Assembly: GCF_020829665.1 (NCBI RefSeq)
Contig: NZ_JAIVFT010000022.1
Coordinates: 62,001 to 126,000 of the forward strand
DNA from: Nostoc sp. CHAB 5824
GTDB taxonomy: Bacteria; Cyanobacteriota; Cyanobacteriia; Cyanobacteriales; Nostocaceae
Direction: 5' to 3'
DNA length: 64,000 nt
Shown: positions 43,699-52,228 of the stretch, in pieces
Layout of the letters: the number at the start of each line of letters is the position of its first letter
How positions within the stretch are numbered: position 1 is the first letter of the stretch
Program-made: the position numbers and the translations under genes
The notes under the pieces: generated by a model
What the model saw: only the letters and a program-made list of their open reading frames with translations
Databases searched by the model: none
What the model was told of the DNA's origin: nothing

Positions 43699-44286
43699 AT
43701 GAATATTATTACCGTCAGTTTACCTCCTACCCTCGAATTAAACATCGACTTGACTGACGAGCAATTTTTTCAGCTTTGTCAAAATAATCGAGACTTAAAG
43801 TTTGAGCGGACAGCTTCAGGGGAATTAATTATTATGCCACCAACAGGGAGTAGTACTAGTGACCGTAATGCCGATTTAACTTATCAATTAAGAGCTTGGA
43901 GTCGTCAAAATAAACTAGAAAAATCCTTTGACTCTTCTGGTGGTTTCAAACTTCCCAACGGTGCAGAGCGTTCTCCAGATGCATCTTGGGTAAAAATGGA
44001 ACGGTGGAATGCTTTAAGCGAAGCAGAAAAAGAAAGATTTGCTCCTTTGTGTCCCGATTTTGTGGTTGAGTTAATGTCTCCAAGTGATTCCTTAGAAAAA
44101 ACGCGAACCAAAATGAAGGAATACATCGAGAATGGCGCAAGATTGGGCTGGTTAATTAATCGAGGACAGCAGCAGGTAGAAATTTATCGTCCCAATCGAG
44201 AAGTTGAGATTTTACAAAGTCCTAAAACTCTATCTGGGAAAGATGTTTTGCCAGGATTTGTTTTAGATTTGGCAGAAATTTTGTAA
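43699..44286 (+). CDS. Uma2 family (DUF820) putative endonuclease
   Basis: 195 aa, full length. PD-(D/E)XK-like fold: SPDASWVKMERW supplies the metal-binding Asp and FAPLCPDFVVELMSPSDSLEKTRTKMKEYIENGARLGWLINRG supplies the E-x-x and Lys region. The N-terminal DLTDEQFFQLCQNNRDLKFERTASGELIIMPPTG is typical of Uma2 proteins, which are present in dozens of copies in Nostoc-type genomes. Biochemical role is not established; some are carried near transposons. No adjacent partner. It is divergent from the multi-PAS kinase gene. Confidence 0.88.
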   Translation: MNIITVSLPPTLELNIDLTDEQFFQLCQNNRDLKFERTASGELIIMPPTGSSTSDRNADLTYQLRAWSRQNKLEKSFDSSGGFKLPNGAERSPDASWVKMERWNALSEAEKERFAPLCPDFVVELMSPSDSLEKTRTKMKEYIENGARLGWLINRGQQQVEIYRPNREVEILQSPKTLSGKDVLPGFVLDLAEIL

Positions 44287-44365
44287 GTAATTTGCCTACT
44301 TTGAATGATTCGGAATCTGCGGTTTGCAATTCTCACAAATTAAATAGGATTGCTAGAGTACAAAA

Positions 44366-45457
44366 TTATGATAATTTAATTTCACTAATAGCCCAAACAA
44401 GCACTTCCAAAAACTGTCTGAAAACCATCTCATCATTTAGAGCAGAAAAGGGAATATACCAGCAATAAGGATTAATAGAAATTGATGTTCCTACGACAGA
44501 TTTAAATCGAGTTAGAAGTTCTACTTTCTTCTCTCCTAAATCGAATGGTGGCTCGTAGGCGCAAATTTCTACAGTAGCATTACTCCAAACTCGGAAAAAA
44601 GTGCGATTTTTTCCCTTGTAATAAAATTTAGGGATAAAAGAACCATGACTTTTACCTGTACCCCATTGAATCTGCAATGTTTGACTAGTCGCCCATTCTA
44701 GAATCAGACTGGCGATCTTAGCGGCTTTTGGGCTGTATTTAGTCTCAACTTCTTTCATGAAACTTGATGCATCCCATTGTCTTTTCTCTAGGGGAAGTGG
44801 GAAAGGTTTCTTAGTTTGACCAATCACTCTAGGAACCAAAGTTTTCAAACCCTGACCCACATATTGTTTAATCTCTACTGCTAACACCTGTGCCGGACTC
44901 ATTTGCTGGTTTAAAAATTCGACTATCCGCTGAAGTTCGACAGGTATTTTATCAGCCACAAAGACAAGACGGACTTTACCTAATTGCAAGTTGGCTTTGA
45001 CTTGTTGCCAAAACTTTTCTAAATCAGCCTCTTCGTTGCCAATTAAATCTATTAGTAGCTGTTCAGCATTAGAATTAGCTTCAAACTGGGCACGGATTTT
45101 CTCAATTGACCAATAAACTACCGCATTAGCTGCATAGTCAAGCATCTGACCAACCACTTCTCGCCGAATCCGGGTATCGCTGCTGCGCTTAACTTCTACA
45201 ATGGTGGGAATTCCATCTTGATCGAGAAATAAATGATCGAGTGCCCAACGTCCAGCACTGTCTTCGCTATCTGGTATTGCTATCTCCCGTGAGATTAACA
45301 ACCAGCGTCTTGGTGCAGCACTGTCTATCTGTTCTCCTGCTAACAAACTTGGATAGTCAGCTAGTAGCTTTTGTAGCCCATCCTCTGATTCATACGCTTC
45401 TTCCTTCATTTCAACTAATTGACAATTATCCTGAATCAGGTAAATACCACCACTCAT
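44366..45457 (-). CDS. PD-(D/E)XK nuclease-like protein (NucS/DUF91-like)
   Basis: 363 aa. The N-terminal half resembles DUF91/NucS-type domains: E25 in SEDGLQKLLADYPSLL, D74 in WALDHLFLDQDG, and E88-V-K90 in TIVEVKRSSDTRIRREVVGQMLDYAA, a complete PD-(D/E)XK pattern. The C-terminal ~170 residues (KRQWDASSFMKEVETKY, then GKSHGSFIPKFYYKGKNRTFFRVWS) form a separate domain I do not recognise; it looks like the small C-terminal domain found in other restriction-like proteins. It could be a DNA-repair or restriction-type nuclease. It is convergent with the Uma2 gene and stands alone. Confidence 0.72.
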   Translation of the reverse strand: MSGGIYLIQDNCQLVEMKEEAYESEDGLQKLLADYPSLLAGEQIDSAAPRRWLLISREIAIPDSEDSAGRWALDHLFLDQDGIPTIVEVKRSSDTRIRREVVGQMLDYAANAVVYWSIEKIRAQFEANSNAEQLLIDLIGNEEADLEKFWQQVKANLQLGKVRLVFVADKIPVELQRIVEFLNQQMSPAQVLAVEIKQYVGQGLKTLVPRVIGQTKKPFPLPLEKRQWDASSFMKEVETKYSPKAAKIASLILEWATSQTLQIQWGTGKSHGSFIPKFYYKGKNRTFFRVWSNATVEICAYEPPFDLGEKKVELLTRFKSVVGTSISINPYCWYIPFSALNDEMVFRQFLEVLVWAISEIKLS

Positions 45458-45617
45458 AAAAATTCCGCTATGTTGACCTAATTTAAGGTTCCCGGTTCCA
45501 TCGAGTAGTGAACACCCGTTCAGCGAGTTGGTACATTAAAAAACTGAGATAATCAACTTTGATCGCAATAATCAGATAGAAAATAGTTTCTCGATACATT
45601 TAATCTAGTTTTACCTA

Positions 45618-45945
45618 AGAGGTTGTTTGAAAAGTCTATGGTTGTATCAAGATCCCTCCTAGCCCCCCTTAAAAAGGGCAGGGTGGTTTCATACGAAAAA
45701 AGAAAAATACATAAGTCTTGATTTCTCGTGAAAGTAGCATGGCTTTTTCCCTCTCTCCAAACCTCTCCCCCCGTGGGGGAGAGGCTTTGAAACTCAGTTT
45801 TAGTTTTTCTCTGCTTGTATGAAACCACCCTGCTAGCCCCCCTTAAAAAGGGGGGAATAACCTTCTCAAAGTCCTCCTTTTTAAGGAGGATTTAGGAGGA
45901 TCTAAACTTTTTGATACATCAGCCACTACTTTTCAAACATCCTCT
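45618..45945. mobile_element. MITE-like element with 18 bp terminal inverted repeats
   Basis: The ends AGAGGTTGTTTGAAAAGT (45618-45635) and ACTTTTCAAACATCCTCT (45928-45945) are inverted repeats with one mismatch. There is no transposase inside. It lies between the nuclease-like gene and ada, and a second element is nested in it. No clear target-site duplication was found. Confidence 0.7.
45678..45833. mobile_element. Second MITE-like element nested inside the first
   Basis: Perfect 17 bp terminal inverted repeats, GCAGGGTGGTTTCATAC (45678-45694) and GTATGAAACCACCCTGC (45817-45833). The sequence TAGCCCCCCTTAAAAAGG occurs directly on both sides (45659-45676, 45834-45852), consistent with insertion into or duplication of that repeat. 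The interior holds a CCTCTCCCCC/GGGGGAGAGG hairpin. Confidence 0.75.
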
Positions 45946-46012
45946 AAAGGCAAAAACTAATAATGAATACTCCAAAGAGGAGAGCCTTTGCAATACATTC
46001 AAGGAGATATGA

Positions 46013-47098
46013 ATGCAAGTACAACAGACATTAGTTTTAGAAGAAACTCTTTGGGAAGCAGTCCTCAATCGAGATCCCACTTTTGAAGGCAAGCTTTTCT
46101 ATGGTGTTCGCTCTACAGGGGTTTATTGCCGACCTATTTGCCCTAGCCGCAGACCAAATCGCAATCAAGTTTGTTTCTTCCAATCAGTACAAGAGGCTGA
46201 AATTGCAGGTTTTCGACCTTGTAAGCGCTGTCAGCCACAATTTGAAACAGTTCCAAATACGGCTAAGTCCAAAGTTTTAGCAGTATGTCGATACATTGAA
46301 GCACAAGGCGATCGCATCCCAACTCTCTCGGAATTATGCTCTCAAGTAGAAATGAGTCCTAGTTATCTACAAAGAATATTTAAGCAAATCATTGGCGTAT
46401 CGCCTTTTCAATATGCAGATGCGCTGCGTAGCCAACAATTGAAGCAGCGTCTTCAGTCAGGCGAGGAAATTACTCATGCAGTTTACGACACGGGGTATGG
46501 TTCAAGTAGCCAACTGTATGAGAAAGCACCTAAACAACTGGGAATGACACCAAAGACTTACCAACAAGCTGGAAAGACAGTCAACATTGTTTATGCGATC
46601 GCTCCATGTCCACTAGGATATTTGCTTGTGGCAACAACAGAGAAGGGTATCTGTGCCGTTAAACTAGGTGATGAAGCAGACAAACTTGAACATATCTTGA
46701 ACCAGGAATTTCACCAAGCGGATATTATGCGTGATGACCACACACACAAGGAATGGATACAAGCAATCCTCGACTTGATTGCGGGAGGTGAGGCACATAT
46801 TGATTTACCACTTGATATCCGTGGGACAGCATTTCAAAAACAGGTTTGGCAAGCATTACAAAAAATTCCCTATGGCGAAACGCGCACATACACTGATATC
46901 GCCTCTGAGATTGCCAAACCCCAAACAGTCCGCGCGGTGGGTAATGCTTGTGGAGCTAATCCGATCGCGCTGATTGTACCGTGTCACCGGGTGCTGCGGA
47001 GTGATGGCAGTCTTGGTGGTTATCGCTGGGGAATTGAGCGCAAACAAAAACTGCTTATACAAGAGTCGAAATTTTACAAACATGACTCAAACACCTGA
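46013..47098 (+). CDS. ada: Ada: O6-alkylguanine methyltransferase and transcriptional activator
   Basis: 361 aa. N-terminal Ada zinc domain with the four cysteines in GVYCRPICPSRR and FRPCKRCQPQ (C1 is the methylphosphotriester acceptor), an AraC-type HTH (VEMSPSYLQRIFKQIIGVSPFQYADALRSQQLKQRL) and the methyltransferase domain with IVPCHRVLRSDGSLGGYRWG, the active-site PCHR. It repairs methylated DNA irreversibly and, once methylated, activates the adaptive response. AAGGAGAT 6 bases before the ATG fixes the start. alkA overlaps its 3' end by 17 bp. A nested MITE pair lies just upstream in the promoter region. Confidence 0.94.
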   Translation: MQVQQTLVLEETLWEAVLNRDPTFEGKLFYGVRSTGVYCRPICPSRRPNRNQVCFFQSVQEAEIAGFRPCKRCQPQFETVPNTAKSKVLAVCRYIEAQGDRIPTLSELCSQVEMSPSYLQRIFKQIIGVSPFQYADALRSQQLKQRLQSGEEITHAVYDTGYGSSSQLYEKAPKQLGMTPKTYQQAGKTVNIVYAIAPCPLGYLLVATTEKGICAVKLGDEADKLEHILNQEFHQADIMRDDHTHKEWIQAILDLIAGGEAHIDLPLDIRGTAFQKQVWQALQKIPYGETRTYTDIASEIAKPQTVRAVGNACGANPIALIVPCHRVLRSDGSLGGYRWGIERKQKLLIQESKFYKHDSNT

Positions 47099-47744
47099 AT
47101 TAGAATCGTTGACTGAAGAAAGTCTTTCCCGTGGTTTAATGGTGCTTGCCAATCTTGATAGCGATTTGGCTCGGATTTTAGAGACACTAGGGCCTCCACC
47201 AATATGGTCAAGAGAACCTGGTTTTGCAACGCTTCTGTGCATCATTCTCGAACAGCAAGTTTCCGTAGCGGCTGCAAGGGCTGTATTTACGCGACTATGT
47301 GGGGTTGTTGTAACTCTAACCCCAGAGAATTTTCTGATATTGGATGATGTTCAATTGAGAGGAATTGGATTCAGTCGGCAAAAGATTCTATACTGTCGCG
47401 GGTTGGCGAATGCGATCGCAACTGGTCAGCTTGACTTAACCAAGCTGGAAACAATGGACGAAACTGCGATCAGAACTGAGTTAAAGTGTCTCAAAGGCAT
47501 CGGAGACTGGACAGTTGATATTTACTTGCTAATGGCGCTGCAACGTCCTGATGTCTTTCCTAAAGGCGATTTAGCGATCGCGATCGCTTTACAAAAACTC
47601 AAAAACTTGGCGACGCGTCCAACACCAATTCAACTAGAAGCAATGACACAGCACTGGCGACCGTGGCGAGCAGTTGCTGCAAGACTTCTATGGCACTACT
47701 ACTTGAGTAATGCCAATAGTAAATCGGTTACAGTTTACCCGTGA
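47082..47744 (+). CDS. alkA: DNA-3-methyladenine glycosylase, AlkA-type
   Basis: 220 aa from ATG 47082 (MTQTPELESLTEESL); the upstream extension to 46974 is ada sequence read in another frame. Helix-hairpin-helix GPD superfamily: ILEQQVSVAAARAVFTRL, the HhH LKCLKGIGDWTVDIYLLMAL, and the catalytic Asp in VFPKGDLAIAIAL. It excises alkylated purines to start base excision repair. It overlaps ada by 17 bp, so an inducible ada-alkA adaptive-response operon is likely. The N-terminal TBP-like domain of E. coli AlkA is absent, as in the shorter AlkA2-type enzymes. Its 3' end overlaps the convergent dapF by 17 bp. Confidence 0.92.
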   Translation: MTQTPELESLTEESLSRGLMVLANLDSDLARILETLGPPPIWSREPGFATLLCIILEQQVSVAAARAVFTRLCGVVVTLTPENFLILDDVQLRGIGFSRQKILYCRGLANAIATGQLDLTKLETMDETAIRTELKCLKGIGDWTVDIYLLMALQRPDVFPKGDLAIAIALQKLKNLATRPTPIQLEAMTQHWRPWRAVAARLLWHYYLSNANSKSVTVYP

Positions 47745-48567
47745 ATACCTTTTCAGCCGGGCCTGTCATGTAAACTCGTTGGTCGATTTCTGACCATTCA
47801 ATTTGCAAGGGGCCACCAGGTAATTCTATAGTCGCGGTGCGATCGCATTTCCCGGTTAACACTCCAGCTACCAAGGAAGCACAAGCACCAGTCCCGCAAG
47901 CTAATGTAATCCCAGCACCCCGTTCCCATACCCGCATTTTCAAATAGTCACGGCGTACTACTTGAATAAATTCGGTATTTATGCGTTGAGGAAAAGCTGA
48001 GTGATGCTCAAATTTCGGGCCGATGCTTTCTAGCTCAATTGCTGCTACATCTTCCACAAAGGTAATGCAGTGGGGATTTCCCATATTTACACAGGTGACA
48101 TCCCAAGTTTGCCCCGCCACCTCTAACGGCTGAGAAATTACTTTTTCTTCATCGGGTGCAAGAGTGGTAGGAATTTCACCAGCGAGCAACCTGGGTAAAC
48201 CCATGTCTACTTTAACTTGACCATCAGATAAGAGTTGGGGAGTCATTACGCCACCCAAAGTATGAATGCGATATGAGTCTTGATTCCGGGTTTCGCCTTC
48301 TAAGTCTGCTAAAAAGCCTGCTAAACAGCGAATGCCATTGCCACACATTTCTGGTTCAGAACCATCGGAATTAAAAATCCGCATGGTGTAGTCCGTGCCG
48401 TTTTCTCCGGGTAGGGCAAAAATTACACCATCAGCTCCGATACCAAAATGGCGATCGCACAACTCGATGGCTTGCTCTGGTGTGACTACAGGCTCAGATG
48501 ACGAGCGATTGTCAATCAGAATAAAGTCGTTGCCTAGACCATGATACTTAGTAAATTCGATTGCCAT
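47728..48567 (-). CDS. dapF: Diaminopimelate epimerase
   Basis: 279 aa. Starts MAIEFTKYHGLGNDFILIDN. The two active-site cysteines are in EMCGNGIRCLAGF and ITLACGTGACASLVAG, and the substrate-binding MGNPHCITF is present. It interconverts LL- and meso-diaminopimelate for lysine and peptidoglycan synthesis. It is convergent with alkA (17 bp overlap). Its start region lies ~70 bp from hfq, which is divergent; dapF beside hfq is an arrangement I recall from other cyanobacteria. Confidence 0.96.
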   Translation of the reverse strand: MAIEFTKYHGLGNDFILIDNRSSSEPVVTPEQAIELCDRHFGIGADGVIFALPGENGTDYTMRIFNSDGSEPEMCGNGIRCLAGFLADLEGETRNQDSYRIHTLGGVMTPQLLSDGQVKVDMGLPRLLAGEIPTTLAPDEEKVISQPLEVAGQTWDVTCVNMGNPHCITFVEDVAAIELESIGPKFEHHSAFPQRINTEFIQVVRRDYLKMRVWERGAGITLACGTGACASLVAGVLTGKCDRTATIELPGGPLQIEWSEIDQRVYMTGPAEKVFTGKL

Positions 48568-48636
48568 TTCCCCAAGGATGAATTATCAAGGATTAGTTAC
48601 TCTTTATTTTGCCTTGTAGGTTCATCTTTACTAAAA

Positions 48637-48852
48637 ATGCTTACCGAATTTGACACCACTTTGCCTAGTATTAAACAAGTCCAAAACCTAATTAAACAAA
48701 CAATGCCAGTGGAGTTCAAGCTGCTGACTGGCGATGTGATTACAGGAAGGGTTTTATGGCAAGATCCACAGTGTATTTGTATTGCTGATGAAAACAGTCA
48801 GCAAACCACCGTCTGGAAACAAGCGATCGCTTATATTAAACCCAAGAGTTAG
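48637..48852 (+). CDS. hfq: Cyanobacterial Hfq-like RNA-binding protein
   Basis: 71 aa from ATG 48637 (MLTEFDTTLPSIKQVQNLIK). A longer frame from 48541 is open, but its first 32 codons overlap the dapF start region and are not family-like. The Sm1 region (VEFKLLTGDVITGRVLWQDPQCICIAD) and Sm2-like TTVWKQAIAYIKPK match the short divergent Hfq of cyanobacteria, in which the usual NG..KH motif is absent. In these organisms it binds proteins such as the type IV pilus ATPase rather than acting as a classical sRNA chaperone. A partial duplicate of its 3' end lies at 52002-52070. Confidence 0.85.
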   Translation: MLTEFDTTLPSIKQVQNLIKQTMPVEFKLLTGDVITGRVLWQDPQCICIADENSQQTTVWKQAIAYIKPKS

Positions 48853-49292
48853 GAGTTAGCAGTTACAGCTATCTTCAGGTAAATAGACCACGCGGTAGGG
48901 CACAGCGATTGCTTGGCAATACAGTTCAGTTAAGACGAAAAACTAAAACTGGTGTAGGTTGGGGAGCCACTGCGTTGGACGGTTTCCCGGCTTAAAGCAA
49001 GTGGCGTTTGAGGAACGAAACCCAACACGAACAGGCTTTATTGGGTTTCGTTGTCGCTCAACCCAACCTACATTTTGCTTAACCCAAACGTATTGGATCG
49101 CTTGGGGTCAATTCATCGGTTAGGCTATTGGGCGTCGCTTAGGATTGAGATATTGCGATCGCATAGCAATCTCTTATATCTATACAAGAACGGCTATCAG
49201 TTCCCAAAATGGCTTGCATTGAGCGCTATCGTTTGCGAAGTGCTTACAATAGCACTTCGCAACCCATACTTAGAACTATGGCAGAGCGTTAA
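48853..49292. repeat. Intergenic region of GTAGGTTGGGTT and GGAGCCACTGCG repeats
   Basis: No supported gene. GTAGGTTGGG (48954) and CCCAACCTAC (49063) are inverted ends of a repeat related to 14822-14898; inside it sits GGGAGCCACTGCG...AAGCAAGTGGCG, a relative of the 59 bp units at 20334. Beyond 49080 the sequence is non-repetitive with a short, unconvincing open frame. Confidence 0.65.
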
Positions 49293-51752
49293 TCACGAGT
49301 AAAAAGCCACAAAATTGTTTTCGGTTAGTGACAATCCACCTGATAGTTGTGCAAATTTTACCTGAGTAAACCCAGAAGCACTGCCATCTTGGTCAAAGAA
49401 CAGTTCACCTGTAGCGCTGTTGTAGATAAATCGCTGAACGCTAGTATTTGCAGATGTTCCGATGATAAACTGACTAGCTTTGAGTGAACCTGATGATAAC
49501 CCGCCACCGAAACCATAAACTACTACCTTAATCAGTTCATTAGTGGCGTTGAAGTCATAAATACTGTCAATACCTCCATCGTAACTATTGAAAGTAAAGG
49601 TATCAGTACCAGATCCTCCATAGAGGCTATCATTACCGTTACCACCTGTGAGGTAGTCATTGCCAAAACCACCATAAAATGTCTGATTGCCTGAAGAATA
49701 GCTACCACTCAAGTAATCGTCACCCTTACCTCCATCGATCGTATCTTTGCCACCATAGCCCCCAAAGAGCGTATCGTTCCCACTGTTCCCCACAATATTG
49801 TCATCGTAGGTTGTACCTTTGATCTCTAATCGTTCGATAAACTTGTAGTTAACCCGATTCGTCCCCGCCGTAATTGCTCCAATGTTAGTGCTGGCATTGA
49901 ATGTCGTTGTCATACCACCTGAAGAATTGCCATAATCGACCGACAATACATCGTCACCCTTACCCCCATCGATTGTATCTTTGCCACCATTGCCCGTAGA
50001 GAGCGTATCGTTCCCACTGTTCCCCACAATATTGTCATCGTAGGCTGTACCTTGGATATTCAATCGTTCGATAAACTTATAGTTAACCCGATTTGTGTCT
50101 GCTGTAATTGATCCAATGTTAGTAGTGGCATTAAATGTCGTTGTCACACCAGCTGAAGAATTGCCGTAATCGACGGACAACACATCGTCACCCTTACCCC
50201 CATCGATCGTATCTTTGCCACCATTGCCCGTAGAGAGTGTATCGTTTCCACTGTTCCCCACAATATTGTCATCGTAGAATGTACCTTTGATATTCAATCG
50301 TTCGATAAACTTATAGTTAACCCGATTCGTGTCTGCTGTAATTGATCCAATGTTAGTAGTGGCATTGAATGTCGTTGTGATACCACCTGAAGAACGGCTG
50401 TAATCGACGGACAACAAATCGTCACCCTTACCCCCATCTAACGTTTGAGTGACTAAAGAAGAAGGGGCAGTATATAAGGTGTTTATATAGAATAAGTCAT
50501 TGCCATCGCCCCCAAAGATCAGATTATTGCCTGTTGAATTGTCAAGATTAAAGTAATCATCACCAATACCACCGTTGAGAGTGTTATTACCTGTTGTATA
50601 ACTAGCATTGAAGCTATCGTCACCAGCGTCACCGTTGAGGGTGTTATTGCCAGTGCCATAAGATCTATATGAGTCTCCAAACCTGCCGGTGGTGAAGCCA
50701 GAAACGGAGAGATTATCGTCACCAGCGCCACCAGTGAGAGTGTTATTACCTGTTGAATAGTCAGCATTTAAATTATCGTCACCAGCGCCACCAGTGAGAG
50801 TGTTATTACCTGTTGAATAGTCAGCATTCAAATTATCGTCACCAGCGCCACCAGTGAGAGTGTTATTACCTGGGATAGGATTGAGAAATATAAGACCAGC
50901 TCGAACGTTGTAGTAGTAGTTACCAGAGGCAGAGAGATAATCATTTCCATCGCCACCATCCAGCAGGTTATTGCCTTCTGAATAGTTAACATTCAAATTA
51001 TCGTCACCAGTACCACCAATGAGGGAGTTAGTGCCCGTATCACCAACCAGAGTGTCATTGCCCGTACCACCAATGAGAGTATCATTCCCCGTACCACCCC
51101 GCAGCAAGTCATTACCACTCAAGCCATCGATTTTGTCATTACCGCCTTGACCATTAACAACATCATTTGAGTCGTTTAAACCTGTAATGTTGTTGTCGAG
51201 GTCATTGAGGAAAGTCACCGTGTTCTTGATGCCCAGGTTGGTATCAGTGGAGTTGGCATCAAGGACATTAAAGCTGTCGGTGATGCTAGTTTGCCCATCA
51301 AACAGGATATTACCAATAGCTGGTGTTGTTCCAGAAGCTTTCAGGTTCTCCAAATTTTCTAATTTGAAGTCTTTTAGGATAATTTTGGCATCAGCCACTC
51401 CTTCAAAGGTGATTTCCAAATTGCTGCCATTCTGGGTGAGGAGCAGATTTTGGGCAGTGAAACCAGCACCAAGGAATTTGATGATATCCACTTCGGTAAT
51501 AGCTGCTGCTGTCGGGTTTGTTCCTTTACCTACGCCACCGAAATCAGTAATGATATCAGTGCCGTCGCTCACGATATCGTCATCATAACTGGTTTGGGTG
51601 TAAACAAATTTATCTTTACCGCCACCACCAGTCAGCGTGTCGTTGCTATAGTTAGCTGTGATGGTATCGTTGCCTGCAAGGCCCTTAATCGTGTCCGTAT
51701 CGTCACTACCCACTAGGGTATCGTTACCGTTGGTTCCAATGATATTTGCCAT
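49293..51752 (-). CDS. RTX-type calcium-binding repeat protein, probably type I secreted
   Basis: 819 aa without signal peptide, acidic and Gly/Asp/Asn-rich. Many nonapeptide units of GGxGxDxLx type (GGTGNDTLIGGTGNDTLVGDTG, GGAGDDNLNADYSTGNNTL) predict a calcium-binding parallel beta-roll. Three near-identical 78-residue modules (SVDYGNSSxGVTTTFN...FIERLNIKG...NIVGNSGNDTLSTGNGGKDTID) occupy ~440-680. The last ~100 residues (DGGIDSIYDFNATNELIKV...GELFFDQDGSASGFTQVKFAQL) are the C-terminal domain common on cyanobacterial RTX proteins and likely carry the type I export signal. No T1SS genes are adjacent. A probable exoprotein; function unknown. Confidence 0.88.
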   Translation of the reverse strand: MANIIGTNGNDTLVGSDDTDTIKGLAGNDTITANYSNDTLTGGGGKDKFVYTQTSYDDDIVSDGTDIITDFGGVGKGTNPTAAAITEVDIIKFLGAGFTAQNLLLTQNGSNLEITFEGVADAKIILKDFKLENLENLKASGTTPAIGNILFDGQTSITDSFNVLDANSTDTNLGIKNTVTFLNDLDNNITGLNDSNDVVNGQGGNDKIDGLSGNDLLRGGTGNDTLIGGTGNDTLVGDTGTNSLIGGTGDDNLNVNYSEGNNLLDGGDGNDYLSASGNYYYNVRAGLIFLNPIPGNNTLTGGAGDDNLNADYSTGNNTLTGGAGDDNLNADYSTGNNTLTGGAGDDNLSVSGFTTGRFGDSYRSYGTGNNTLNGDAGDDSFNASYTTGNNTLNGGIGDDYFNLDNSTGNNLIFGGDGNDLFYINTLYTAPSSLVTQTLDGGKGDDLLSVDYSRSSGGITTTFNATTNIGSITADTNRVNYKFIERLNIKGTFYDDNIVGNSGNDTLSTGNGGKDTIDGGKGDDVLSVDYGNSSAGVTTTFNATTNIGSITADTNRVNYKFIERLNIQGTAYDDNIVGNSGNDTLSTGNGGKDTIDGGKGDDVLSVDYGNSSGGMTTTFNASTNIGAITAGTNRVNYKFIERLEIKGTTYDDNIVGNSGNDTLFGGYGGKDTIDGGKGDDYLSGSYSSGNQTFYGGFGNDYLTGGNGNDSLYGGSGTDTFTFNSYDGGIDSIYDFNATNELIKVVVYGFGGGLSSGSLKASQFIIGTSANTSVQRFIYNSATGELFFDQDGSASGFTQVKFAQLSGGLSLTENNFVAFYS
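49713..50430. repeat. Three 234 bp tandem repeats in the RTX gene
   Basis: The CGTTCGATAAACTT anchor recurs at 49831, 50065 and 50299, exactly 234 bp apart, with nearly identical sequence between. A second array with 60 bp period (GTTGAATAGTCAGCATT...AGTGTTATTACCT) lies at about 50700-50870. Confidence 0.9.
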
Positions 51753-52001
51753 AACTTTTACCTGACTGAATCGATTTTTTTAGTAACTTCACTTTTCAAG
51801 CCGCTTTTTATACTATTTTCGGGTACAAAAATTTTTCAGAGTAAGGAACTGATGGGAACTAGCACTTATGTAACCACCTAAGTCTAAACCCTTCAAGGTG
51901 ATTCCTGAAATGTTAAGAGCGATTTGATATTGGCGCAAGTACGTCCGTATATAAGACTGGTTCTAGGTATTGATGACAATGGTTACAACAATTACACACC
52001 T
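51753..52001. other. Upstream region of the RTX gene
   Basis: AT-rich intergenic DNA between the RTX gene start and the hfq-like remnant; it should hold the RTX promoter on the minus strand, though no clear -35/-10 pair was identified. The stretch 52071-52228 beyond the remnant contains only GGAGCAGGGGG-type repeats and no gene. Confidence 0.4.
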
Positions 52002-52070
52002 GATGAAAACAGTTAGCATACTACTGTTTGGAAACAAGCGATCGCCTACATCAAGCCAAAAGTGAGTTAG
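52002..52070 (+). pseudogene. Duplicate of the 3' end of hfq
   Basis: Reads DENS-stop-HTTVWKQAIAYIKPK, then VS and TAG, matching the last 22 codons of the hfq gene at 48637-48852 (DENSQQTTVWKQAIAYIKPK). A TAG stands where hfq has CAG. Many differences are at third positions (for example TAT/TAC, ATT/ATC), showing an old copy that was once coding. Upstream similarity fades within ~50 bp. Confidence 0.8.
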
Positions 52071-52228
52071 GAGTGAGGCAGAAAAATTACAGGAGCAGGG
52101 GGAATGCTCCTTCTGCCCTGCTGCAAAACGAAGTGGAGCAAGGGTTTCAATCCCCGTCTGAACCTCCCCTGCTCCCCATCTCCCTGCTCCCCTGCCTCTT
52201 TTTGAATCCCTATTCCTCGTCACTAGAC

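Noticed and set aside
45553..45828. 91-codon open frame on the minus strand
   Set aside because: It is composed almost entirely of the two MITE-like elements.
46974..47081. Longer N-terminus for alkA
   Set aside because: The extra 36 codons are ada sequence in another frame, and the protein matches its family from MTQTPELE onward.
49051..49302. 83-codon open frame on the + strand
   Set aside because: Its start lies in a dispersed GTAGGTTGGG repeat, it has no ribosome binding site or recognisable family, and it runs into the RTX gene end.
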